Source: a virus
Virus record (IMG/VR): IMGVR_UViG_3300008113_003767
Span: 1-21,184 of that record
Direction: 5' to 3' (one strand)
DNA: 21,184 bases
The translations under genes were made by a program, and so were the position numbers. Below the pieces are notes generated by a model. It had not been told where the DNA came from, searched no databases, and saw only the letters and a list, made by a program, of their open reading frames with translations. Shown piece after piece: positions 1 to 5,403 of this stretch; positions within the stretch are counted from its first letter, which is position 1; each line of letters starts with the position of its first letter.

Positions 1-206
1 GATGCTGCAACTGTTGATGCAGACTTTGGGAACTTTGCCACTCCCGCAGTGTGTGCACACCAAGAAACGAATGACTGACACCATGGTTGGAAGTTAACCT
101 TCATCCATGCGCCGTACTTTGTTTCGTTATCTTTTGGTCCTTCAATAGTCCCAACTTCTTTCTTTGCAATTTCAATAATTGCCTCTACTGAGCCTTTAAC
201 AGCCAT
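1..206 (-). CDS. CHAP-domain endolysin, N-terminal 68 residues (cut by window edge)
   Basis: This is the start of a peptidoglycan hydrolase of the CHAP (cysteine, histidine-dependent amidohydrolase/peptidase) type. Residues 1-20 form an amphipathic helix ending KKEVGT. They are followed by NETKYGAW (27-34) and PWCQSFVSWC (41-50), the usual layout around the CHAP nucleophile, so Cys43 is the likely catalytic residue. The catalytic His and any cell-wall-binding domain lie beyond base 1. No signal peptide is visible, so export would depend on the holins encoded at 2501-2982. The ATG at 206 has a strong ribosome-binding site, AGGAGG, about 7 bases upstream, and its own promoter at 234-262. Known for the family: the CHAP fold cleaves amide or peptide bonds in murein. 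Inferred: the phage lysin. A tail-associated hydrolase is less likely because of the small separate promoter and the nearby holins. Confidence 0.8.
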   Translation of the reverse strand, partial: MAVKGSVEAIIEIAKKEVGTIEGPKDNETKYGAWMKVNFQPWCQSFVSWCAHTAGVAKFPKSASTVAA

Positions 207-233
207 ACAAAACCTCCTAAGTTTAGTACTACT

Positions 234-262
234 AGTATATCAAAAGATGAGCAGTTTTACAA
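234..262 (-). promoter_or_regulatory. Promoter for the endolysin gene
   Basis: Reading the minus strand, TTGTAA (262-257) is followed after 17 bases by TATACT (239-234), with a TG one base before the -10 box (extended -10). Transcription would start near 227, giving a leader of about 20 bases that contains the AGGAGG ribosome-binding site. Confidence 0.6.
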
Positions 263-276
263 CTTACTCAGGTTGT

Positions 277-294
277 TTTAGACGGTGGTCTAAA
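277..294 (-). terminator. Hairpin just after the hsp20 stop codon (possible terminator)
   Basis: A perfect 7-bp stem, TTTAGAC/GTCTAAA with a 4-base loop, begins 2 bases after the hsp20 stop codon. On the minus strand it is followed by ACAACC rather than a run of T, so it is not a classical rho-independent terminator. It could protect the mRNA 3' end or act as a weak terminator between hsp20 and the endolysin promoter. Confidence 0.3.
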
Positions 295-296
295 TA

Positions 297-713
297 TTAC
301 TTTATCTTAATAGTTTTAGGCTTTTTGTCTTCAGGAATAATACGATCTACATTAATATGTAGCATACCATCCTTCATCTCAGCCCCAGTTACTTCCATAT
401 ATTCTCCAAGAGCAAATGATCGTGTGAACTTACGACCTGCAATACCCTTGTGAACTACTTCAGCATCTGTTACTTCAACAATTTCTCCCTTGATAATTAA
501 TGTTCCATTATCTACAGATACATCAATATTATCTTTTGAAAATCCTGCAACTGCAATGGAAATTCTATATGTATCTTCATCTAGTTTAAGAAGATCATAT
601 GGAGGATATGATTGTGTATTAGTTTTGTGTGCTGAATTAAGACGGCCTAACTCTCTGTTAAAGCCAATAAAAAAAGGATCATTGAATAGATCCATAGCAA
701 ATTGTGTTACCAT
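297..713 (-). CDS. IbpA-like small heat-shock protein (Hsp20)
   Basis: This 138-aa protein is a small ATP-independent holdase chaperone. It resembles the bacterial IbpA/IbpB class throughout. Residues 36-50 (SYPPYDLLKLDEDTY) and 51-57 (ISIAVAG) open the alpha-crystallin domain, GIAGRKFTRSFAL (90-102) and GMLHINVDRIIPE (116-128) close it, and the C-terminal IKI at 135-137 is the conserved I-x-I oligomerisation motif. Length is normal for the family. The ATG at 713 has AAAGGGG six bases upstream, which decides against Met7. It lies directly after the tRNA cluster and has its own extended -10 promoter at 769-777 and a 5' leader hairpin. Hsp20 proteins are known in T4-like cyanophages, probably for virion protein folding or stress during infection; that role here is inference. 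Confidence 0.93.
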   Translation of the reverse strand: MVTQFAMDLFNDPFFIGFNRELGRLNSAHKTNTQSYPPYDLLKLDEDTYRISIAVAGFSKDNIDVSVDNGTLIIKGEIVEVTDAEVVHKGIAGRKFTRSFALGEYMEVTGAEMKDGMLHINVDRIIPEDKKPKTIKIK

Positions 714-743
714 TTTATTCCCCTTTCAAGCGAATAAGTTAAT

Positions 744-762
744 GTACCCCCGAAGGCAGTAC
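744..762 (-). promoter_or_regulatory. 5' leader hairpin of the hsp20 mRNA
   Basis: The minus strand reads GTACTGCCTTCGGGGGTAC, which folds into a stem of about seven pairs with one G-G mismatch and one G-T wobble. It begins at or within a base of the transcription start predicted from the -10 box at 769-774, so the mRNA would start with this structure. It may stabilise the 5' end. The ribosome-binding site (AAAGGGG) is outside the stem, but its AAGG could pair with CCTT in the hairpin, so an RNA-thermometer role is possible but unproven. Confidence 0.35.
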
Positions 763-768
763 CTATCT

Positions 769-777
769 ATTATACCA
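769..777 (-). promoter_or_regulatory. Extended -10 promoter for hsp20
   Basis: TGGTATAAT on the minus strand is a consensus TATAAT with an extended TG. It lies in the short gap between the 3' end of tRNA-Gly (783) and hsp20. No good -35 box is visible because that position falls inside the tRNA gene. Confidence 0.5.
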
Positions 778-782
778 AACTT

Positions 783-857
783 TGGAGCGGAAGACGAGAC
801 TCGAACTCGCAACATTCTGCTTGGAAGGCAGAAACTCTACCATTGAGTTACTTCCGC
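783..857 (-). tRNA. tRNA-Gly (anticodon UCC)
   Basis: A complete cloverleaf can be folded: acceptor GCGGAAG pairs with CTTCCGC, the anticodon stem CTGC/GCAG encloses the loop CTTCCAA with anticodon TCC, the T arm contains GTTCGAGTC, and the discriminator T is followed by an encoded CCA. It would read GGA and GGG codons. It is last in a three-tRNA cluster and is separated from tRNA-Glu by one base. Confidence 0.95.
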
Positions 858-858
858 T

Positions 859-934
859 TGGTGTCTCCAACGGGATTTGAACCCGTGTTATTGCCGTGAA
901 AGGGCAACGTCCTAGGCCCCTAGACGATGAAGAC
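859..934 (-). tRNA. tRNA-Glu (anticodon UUC)
   Basis: Acceptor GTCTTCA pairs with TGGAGAC (one G-T pair). The anticodon stem TTGCC/GGCAA holds loop CTTTCAC with anticodon TTC. The T arm ACGGGTTCAAATCCCGT is perfect, and the end is A-CCA, with CCA encoded. It would read GAA and GAG. The gene is the middle member of the cluster. Confidence 0.95.
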
Positions 935-935
935 T

Positions 936-1011
936 TGGCTGGGCTGGTAGGCCTCGATCCTACGACTTGCGAATTAACAGTTCGCCACTCTACCAACTGA
1001 GTTACAGCCCA
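936..1011 (-). tRNA. tRNA-Asn (anticodon GUU)
   Basis: Acceptor TGGGCTG pairs perfectly with CAGCCCA, followed by discriminator G and encoded CCA. The anticodon stem GCGAA/TTCGC carries loop CTGTTAA with anticodon GTT. The T stem is GTAGG/CCTAC, and the T loop (ATCGAGG) starts with A instead of the usual T, a small oddity. It begins 10 bases after the stop codon of the 222-aa exported protein gene, so the cluster is probably co-transcribed with it from the promoter at 1881-1909. Confidence 0.93.
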
Positions 1012-1021
1012 AAACCTTATG

Positions 1022-1690
1022 CTATAGGAACCAGCCAAGTAATGATGATCTAAACCAACTCCAGTTAGCAAGTAATTTTGTTAGTTCTTGGATCATCAAT
1101 TCTAGTTCTACATACTCTTCAGTTTGTCTTTCATCAAATGTAATTGATTCTCCAGAGGTAGCAGTTGCAGATTCTGAGTTTCTAGTATTTGAATAGGACA
1201 ATGTTGCACCAATAGATTTATCTATTGTCTCAGTTCTCATAACTGGGCGACCATTTGTCTGACCAACTGTATCATTAAAAGTAAAAGAATTTTGAACTCC
1301 TGGCTCTAATGATGTTGATAAAACAGTTTTACTTGTTTCATTTTGAGTCACACTTGTAGTTATTGTTGGATTGTCATTGGTTAAAGTAAACCTACCATTT
1401 GACTCGACTACGGGTGTGCTACCTGGATTTGCAAGATATCCGCCTTGGTTTTGATGTGTCTCAGCATTTGCTGCAACCTGTGGAACAACTCGTGAACCAG
1501 CAAATGTTCCTGATCCACAGACTGATGGTTGACAAACAATAATATTTGTTACCACTCCAGCATCATTAACCATTGCATATGTATGGCAAGGATCTTCTGC
1601 AGAACACTCTCCTGCATTGGCTGGGGCAGATGCAAAAGCAAGTGCTCCAACAGTTAATAGAATACTTCCGATTATTGATTTGATTTTCAT
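1022..1690 (-). CDS. Exported protein with signal peptide, 222 aa, unknown function
   Basis: I do not recognise a function. Residues 1-26 form a clear Sec signal peptide: the Lys start MKIK, a hydrophobic core, then SAPANA before the cleavage site. The first part of the mature protein has four cysteines (29, 35, 53, 58), which could form two disulfides once exported. Residues 60-190 are rich in Thr, Ser, Asn and Val and look like an extended beta structure. The C-terminus is acidic, then hydrophobic and aromatic (NWSWFRSSLLGWFL). The ATG has AAAGGAA upstream, and the stop codon of the 60-aa gene is only one base before it, so the two form an operon. It lies close to the holin genes. It might act on the host cell surface, in superinfection exclusion or in lysis; these are guesses. 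Confidence 0.75.
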   Translation of the reverse strand: MKIKSIIGSILLTVGALAFASAPANAGECSAEDPCHTYAMVNDAGVVTNIIVCQPSVCGSGTFAGSRVVPQVAANAETHQNQGGYLANPGSTPVVESNGRFTLTNDNPTITTSVTQNETSKTVLSTSLEPGVQNSFTFNDTVGQTNGRPVMRTETIDKSIGATLSYSNTRNSESATATSGESITFDERQTEEYVELELMIQELTKLLANWSWFRSSLLGWFL

Positions 1691-1691
1691 A

Positions 1692-1874
1692 TTATTCCTT
1701 TACTTTGATTACTAATTGGCATGGGTCGCCACCTGCTTCCCACTCTTGTTCTTCTTCTTCTGTCATGTAGGGATCTCCTTCATGAGTATTGCAAAACGGT
1801 TCTGTTACCCATCCCCGCTCAATTCCATTAGTTAGCCAGATCTGAAACTCAGGTACGTCTTCTTCTATAATCAT
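1692..1874 (-). CDS. Small acidic protein, 60 aa, unknown function
   Basis: The protein is strongly acidic with two cysteines (FCNTHEGDPY and GGDPCQLVIKV) and a Glu run, MTEEEEQEWE, near residue 37. Similar short 'FCNTH...GDPC' proteins occur, from memory, in other phages, but no role is known to me. I regard it as real because a near-consensus promoter ends six bases before its ATG, which predicts a leaderless mRNA starting at or next to the ATG; no ribosome-binding site is present at a useful distance. The stop codon is one base from the next gene. The spacing CNTH...DPC could bind a metal ion, but this is not certain. Confidence 0.7.
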   Translation of the reverse strand: MIIEEDVPEFQIWLTNGIERGWVTEPFCNTHEGDPYMTEEEEQEWEAGGDPCQLVIKVKE

Positions 1875-1880
1875 ATATTA

Positions 1881-1909
1881 AGTATATCCTTAAATGCTAA
1901 CTACGTCAA
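1881..1909 (-). promoter_or_regulatory. Strong promoter giving a probable leaderless mRNA
   Basis: TTGACG (1909-1904), a 17-base spacer and TATACT (1886-1881) make a near-consensus sigma-70/sigma-A promoter. Only six bases separate the -10 box from the ATG at 1874, so transcription should start at or beside the start codon. It overlaps the 3' end of the HslV-like gene and should drive the 60-aa gene, the 222-aa gene and probably the tRNAs. Confidence 0.75.
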
Positions 1910-2420
1910 CTGGACCCATGCATGATGGATTAAATTTAATTGCTGAATTGACTGCGCCTACCACACGCTTTCTTGCATCTTTAGCCTTTTCGGTTGCATT
2001 TAAATATCCGTAAGCATACTCTGCTCCTGAACCCATAGCAAGGTATGGAACTGTGTACTTAGATAAAGACATGTCTGCAGAACTATGCTCATAGATTTGT
2101 CCACGAACTGCAACTATCAAACCAAAGTCTGACTCTTTTCCTGTTTCAACCCACCAATCAGTATAGAATTGCTTGAGTTGTTTAATAAACTTGGTTTGCA
2201 TAAACTTATCTGTATCTTTGATATCTGGGACATAAGGGTTAAAGTTATAGCGCATACGCTCACCATCCATAGAGCCTGCATAACCAATCAGGTATGGTCC
2301 TAATTTCCATACTTTTGGTGCTGTCAATGCTAGAATAGTGCCATCGTCAGATGCACCACGATCTCCAGCCATGTATATTTTATTATTTACTTCATCACGA
2401 ACTACTGCAATACAAGTCAT
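1890..2420 (-). CDS. HslV/proteasome-like Ntn-hydrolase peptidase
   Basis: This 176-aa protein fits the HslV and proteasome beta-subunit fold. After removal of Met1 the N-terminus would be Thr (MTCIAVV), the nucleophile of threonine peptidases. With that Thr as residue 1, Asp19 (AGDRGA) and Lys35 (APKVWKLG) sit where HslV has Asp17 and Lys33. GYAGSMDG matches the HslV GFAGGTAD loop, and MGSGAEYAYGYLNA matches the conserved IGSG..YA helix. Length is normal for HslV. No HslU or other partner ATPase is in the window. The gene has a strong GGGAGG ribosome-binding site and its own promoter (2451-2480). Family knowledge: Thr-dependent proteolysis in oligomeric rings. Inferred role: processing of phage or host proteins late in infection. 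Confidence 0.85.
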   Translation of the reverse strand: MTCIAVVRDEVNNKIYMAGDRGASDDGTILALTAPKVWKLGPYLIGYAGSMDGERMRYNFNPYVPDIKDTDKFMQTKFIKQLKQFYTDWWVETGKESDFGLIVAVRGQIYEHSSADMSLSKYTVPYLAMGSGAEYAYGYLNATEKAKDARKRVVGAVNSAIKFNPSCMGPVDVVSI

Positions 2421-2440
2421 GCAGAAACCCCTCCCAGTTA

Positions 2441-2456
2441 TATACTTTCAAGTATA
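2441..2456. repeat. 16-bp palindrome overlapping the HslV-like gene promoter
   Basis: TATACTTTCAAGTATA is an inverted repeat with two 7-base arms around a 2-base centre. Its right arm contains the -10 box (TATACT on the minus strand) of the promoter. A nearly identical palindrome lies at 20495-20510. A repressor dimer bound here would block the promoter. Confidence 0.5.
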
Positions 2457-2480
2457 CCATTGCCTGGAAGGGGCTGTCAA
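2451..2480 (-). promoter_or_regulatory. Promoter for the HslV-like peptidase gene
   Basis: On the minus strand, TTGACA (2480-2475) is followed after 18 bases by TATACT (2456-2451), with TG in the extended -10 position (TGGTATACT). Transcription would start near 2444, leaving about 24 bases of leader with a GGGAGGGG ribosome-binding site. Confidence 0.75.
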
Positions 2481-2484
2481 ATAG

Positions 2485-2522
2485 GATCAAAGATGTTTAA
2501 TTATGCTGTCTTTGATCTTTTT
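2485..2522 (+). terminator. Stem-loop with T run, overlapping the end of the 99-aa holin-like gene
   Basis: A perfect 9-bp stem, GATCAAAGA (2485-2493) and TCTTTGATC (2509-2517), with a 15-base loop, is followed by TTTTT on the plus strand. The right arm encodes the last residues of the membrane protein gene on the other strand. It has the form of a plus-strand rho-independent terminator. No plus-strand gene is near, so it may stop antisense transcription, or act both ways just before the -35 box at 2475-2480. Confidence 0.4.
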
Positions 2523-2800
2523 CTGCGTGTTTCTACTGCTGCATCCTGCACTGTTACCGCATTCTTGTCTGTGGTAGAAAATGCTGCATTGATCTCATCT
2601 CTTGTAAGTCTGCCGTCATCCATAAATGCACGAGCCAACTTTTCAACAACAACTGCTACTGCGCTAAGTCCAGCAACTGTCATAGCCTTTGCTACTGAAA
2701 TTCCTGCGATTGCACCAGCACCGATTACTGCTAATGCATTTGCTGCGAATACCGCAACAATACGCATGAGAATATTCCAAATATTTGTGATACTGTTCAT
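2501..2800 (-). CDS. Holin-like membrane protein, 99 aa
   Basis: Two hydrophobic, Ala/Gly-rich segments (about 9-32 and 37-55) are separated by a short turn with one Lys. They are followed by a soluble tail rich in charged residues that ends RRKRSK. This is the usual shape of a small phage holin with a positive C-terminus. The tail has DDGRLTRDEI (61-70), which resembles half of an EF-hand loop, so calcium binding is possible but untested. The ATG at 2800 has GAGAGGAG just upstream. The gene follows another two-helix membrane protein by 2 bases, and the endolysin lies downstream on the same strand. From memory, similar proteins with a 'DG.LT..EI' tail are found in actinobacteriophages. Holin function is inferred. 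Confidence 0.7.
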   Translation of the reverse strand: MNSITNIWNILMRIVAVFAANALAVIGAGAIAGISVAKAMTVAGLSAVAVVVEKLARAFMDDGRLTRDEINAAFSTTDKNAVTVQDAAVETRRKRSKTA

Positions 2801-2802
2801 GT

Positions 2803-2982
2803 TTACTCCTCTCTATTTCTAATAGGGCTAGTTATAATCCAAAGGGCAAGTGTTGCCATGATTCCATAACCAACTATTGTTTTTGCACTACCGTCTAATA
2901 CCACCCAGGCAATAAACATTCCAAGAAGAGTCCATGCCTGATCCACTAGATCTTTTAATATATTTTTTATTACTCTTACCAT
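2803..2982 (-). CDS. Small two-helix membrane protein, 59 aa, probable holin
   Basis: This short gene begins at the ATG at 2982 and ends with TAA at 2803-2805. The protein starts MVRVIKNILKDLVDQ, has a first membrane segment at about 16-29 (AWTLLGMFIAWVVL), a short loop DGSAKT, a second at about 36-51 (IVGYGIMATLALWIIT), and ends SPIRNREE. Two short helices and charged ends are typical of class II holins. The ribosome-binding site AGGAGG is strong. The start overlaps the end of the 764-aa gene by 7 bases, and the next membrane protein follows after 2 bases, so the three are translated together. It may pair with the 99-aa protein as holin and antiholin, an inference from position. Confidence 0.72.
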   Translation of the reverse strand: MVRVIKNILKDLVDQAWTLLGMFIAWVVLDGSAKTIVGYGIMATLALWIITSPIRNREE

Positions 2983-5270
2983 TTTCTTCCTCCTCTTGAA
3001 CCTGGTGAGTTAGCGCCTGAGCCACCACCAGAACTTCCGCCACTGCCTGTGCCACCACCTGTGGCTCCTCCTGCAGCAACTGCTGCTGCGTTAATTGCTG
3101 CACCTGTTGCAACCACTGTTGCTACAACCATATCTGTTGCTTCTTCTCTTTCGCTTTCTGTCATGTCCGCACCAATACTTCCAAGGGCTGCTAAGGCTGC
3201 TCCTGGATCAGTAAATGCTGCTTCTAGCAATGCTCCTGGATCTTGTACAAGTTCTACATTTGCTGCTACCTCTGCTGTGATTATTAGTACCTCACCAGAT
3301 TCAGATGTTCTAAGTTCAATTGGTGTCGAAGGTGGAAGGTCTGCAAATGAAACTCCAGATGCAACTATTGCTGCTGCTGTTACCGCTTCACCTGGTTTAA
3401 GATCTTTAAGCAATGCTTCAACAACAACTTCCTTTTGCTCTTCAGTTAATTCTTTTCCATCTTTTGCTTCTTCTAGAATCTCTTCTAGTTTTTCTTCTTC
3501 TGCCTTGGCTTTTTCTTCTTCAGCCTTTGCTGCATCTAATTCTGCTTGCTTTGCTTCCGCTTCTGCTTTAGCATCTTCTTCTGCTTGTCTGGCAGCCTCT
3601 GCTTCTGCTTCTTTAGCCTCTGCCTCAGCAATAGCATCTAGTTCTGCTTGTCTTGCTGCTTCTGCCTCTGCTTCTAATCTCTCAGCCTCAGCCTTTGCTT
3701 CTTCTTCAGCCTTTGCTTCTGCCTCTGCTTGTGCTTTGGCTGCTTCTTCTGCTGCTATACGATCAGCCTCTGCTTTTTCTGCTTCTGCTTGGGCTTGGGC
3801 TGCTGCTTCTTCTGCAGCAATTCTATCTGCTTCCGCTTTTGCAGCGGCTTCTTCTGCAGCCTTTGCTTCTGCTTGTGCTCTAGCGGCTGCAGCCTCTGCT
3901 GCAATTCTAGATTGTTCTGCTGCATATGCTTGTTCTGCTGCAATACGAGCATTCTCTGCTGCTATGGCTGCTTGCCTTGCAGCCTCTTCTTGCTCTAAAG
4001 CATTGCTAACTTCTGACCTTGCTTCATTAACGCTGGAGTTCATATATGCAATAGCAGTACCTACTTGAATAATTGTCTCTTCTAAAACATTCTGTGCTTC
4101 TTCAAGATTTTGTTCTGCTACAACAAGGTTTTCATCTGCTTCTATTTTTATCTGTGTAAGTGTTTCAAGTATTGAAACTTCAATGGCTTTAACTTCTGTT
4201 TTATCTTCAACCACTGCTGTTTGACTTTCAATTTGAACGGTTAAATCTTCATTAGTTACGTTTGTCATTTGTTGTACTGGTTGACCAGCAGTTTCACGAA
4301 CACCAATGCGTGGTCCATTGTATAGGTTAGTTGTATTTCCAGCAACGATTCCAACACCAGACCATTCTCCTGTTTCAGGATTAACAGTCATCAACCAGTT
4401 AACATTTGTAATTGGGCCATTGCTATCTCCAAATTTATGAAGGTCCCAATCAACGGCTAAAGTTGTTTCTGTAGTTGTTACTGTGATTGAAGCGCCTTCC
4501 CCAGCACTCATAAAGTCAGAGCCATAAACAGAGATGTGAGCACCTACTGGAAAATCCCACCAGTTATAATCGCCAGTGCCAAAAGTAATAGTTGCTTTTG
4601 AAGTTACGTAGATCTGGCTATCAGATCCTTGCCCATTATATAAAACCTCGCCCATTTTAATATCAAATGGGGTTTCAATTTTAGTTGCTGCATCCCACAT
4701 AGCAGGTAGCACAACTGTATTAACTGTAGGTGTTTCAGGAATAAGAGGTGCCACATATCCCTCAGTTGTGTAGGTTGTAGAATCGGAAGGGGTATTTTCA
4801 AGTTCTGCCAAAGCATTTTCTGCATTAGTCAGATTAGTAGTTGCTATTGCTACAACTGCTGTTTGAGACTCTACCGCAACCTCAGCAATAATAACATCTT
4901 CTTCAGCCTCAGCAACTAAAACGGTAGCGGAATCAACATTAGCCACAGCCACAGTAGCACTATCTACTACTGTTTGAGCCTGTATTATAGAGTCCTGAGC
5001 CTGTGTGATAGTGGCTGTAATGGTTTCTGTAGGGCTTGTAATGGCTGTTGCTTGGGTTTCTATGACTGCCGTGGCAGATTCAGCCTGAGTTATAGCAGTC
5101 TGTGCTGCCTCTATGGTGGCTGTTGCGCTTTCAATTGTTACTGTAGATCCTGCAGAAATTGTTGCTGTTGATGTTTCTGATGTTGAAACTTGAGAGGTTA
5201 CTTCTTCTGTTGCACGAGCATGGTCAACGGGGGCTAGGATAAGCCACAAAACCACTAATAGTCCCACCAA
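2976..5270 (-). CDS. Large exported coiled-coil protein, about 764 aa, unknown function
   Basis: The protein has an N-terminal hydrophobic stretch ending PVDHARA, a probable signal peptide. About 21-170 is a Thr/Val/Ala/Glu/Ser-rich helix with many TAT/TAV repeats. About 175-340 is a compact beta-type domain (VLPAMWDAATK, GTGDYNWWDFPVGAHISVYG). About 390-610 is a long Ala/Glu/Lys coiled coil. About 610-720 is a small domain ending GSIGADMTESERE, and the tail is Gly/Ser-rich, ending SRGGRKW. No enzyme motif is visible. The start is not ATG: TTG at 5270 or GTG at 5267 truncate the positive n-region, whereas ATT at 5297 would give KSFLLKSGLVG before the hydrophobic core. It is driven by the promoter at 5335-5343 and is followed by the holin genes. 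It could be a fibre- or stalk-like surface or virion protein. Confidence 0.8.
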   Translation of the reverse strand: MVGLLVVLWLILAPVDHARATEEVTSQVSTSETSTATISAGSTVTIESATATIEAAQTAITQAESATAVIETQATAITSPTETITATITQAQDSIIQAQTVVDSATVAVANVDSATVLVAEAEEDVIIAEVAVESQTAVVAIATTNLTNAENALAELENTPSDSTTYTTEGYVAPLIPETPTVNTVVLPAMWDAATKIETPFDIKMGEVLYNGQGSDSQIYVTSKATITFGTGDYNWWDFPVGAHISVYGSDFMSAGEGASITVTTTETTLAVDWDLHKFGDSNGPITNVNWLMTVNPETGEWSGVGIVAGNTTNLYNGPRIGVRETAGQPVQQMTNVTNEDLTVQIESQTAVVEDKTEVKAIEVSILETLTQIKIEADENLVVAEQNLEEAQNVLEETIIQVGTAIAYMNSSVNEARSEVSNALEQEEAARQAAIAAENARIAAEQAYAAEQSRIAAEAAAARAQAEAKAAEEAAAKAEADRIAAEEAAAQAQAEAEKAEADRIAAEEAAKAQAEAEAKAEEEAKAEAERLEAEAEAARQAELDAIAEAEAKEAEAEAARQAEEDAKAEAEAKQAELDAAKAEEEKAKAEEEKLEEILEEAKDGKELTEEQKEVVVEALLKDLKPGEAVTAAAIVASGVSFADLPPSTPIELRTSESGEVLIITAEVAANVELVQDPGALLEAAFTDPGAALAALGSIGADMTESEREEATDMVVATVVATGAAINAAAVAAGGATGGGTGSGGSSGGGSGANSPGSRGGRKW

Positions 5271-5334
5271 ACCACTCTTTAGTAGGAAAGATTTAATGTT
5301 GGGTCACACCCTTTCCAAGATGTTTGATAACCCT

Positions 5335-5343
5335 ATTATATCA
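5335..5343 (-). promoter_or_regulatory. Extended -10 promoter for the 764-aa exported protein
   Basis: The minus strand reads TGATATAAT, a consensus -10 with extended TG, directly after the T run of the terminator at 5356-5384. No -35 box is visible since that region is the terminator T run. Transcription would start near 5328. The leader contains GGAAAGGG upstream of the possible ATT start. Confidence 0.55.
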
Positions 5344-5355
5344 TTTTTTAGGTAC

Positions 5356-5384
5356 AAAAAAGAGGGCTAACACTTGGTTAACCC
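5356..5384 (-). terminator. Rho-independent terminator after the 575-aa surface protein gene
   Basis: On the minus strand GGGTTAAC (5384-5377) pairs with GTTAGCCC (5371-5364) around a 5-base loop, with one G-T wobble, followed by CTCTTTTTT ending at 5356. It lies 20 bases after the stop codon at 5404 and separates this transcription unit from the next promoter. Confidence 0.88.
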
Positions 5385-5403
5385 CCTTAATTGTTGGACT
5401 AGA

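Noticed and set aside
490-1071. Open frames on both strands running through the tRNA cluster
   Set aside because: They translate tRNA genes (for example RTRNILLGRQ from tRNA-Gly) and cannot be real proteins.
3049-4068. Long plus-strand open frame of about 339 codons, very rich in Ala and Ser
   Set aside because: It lies opposite the Ala/Glu coiled coil of the 764-aa gene; the repeated GCA/GCT codons keep the other strand open. It has no ribosome-binding site or sensible domain.
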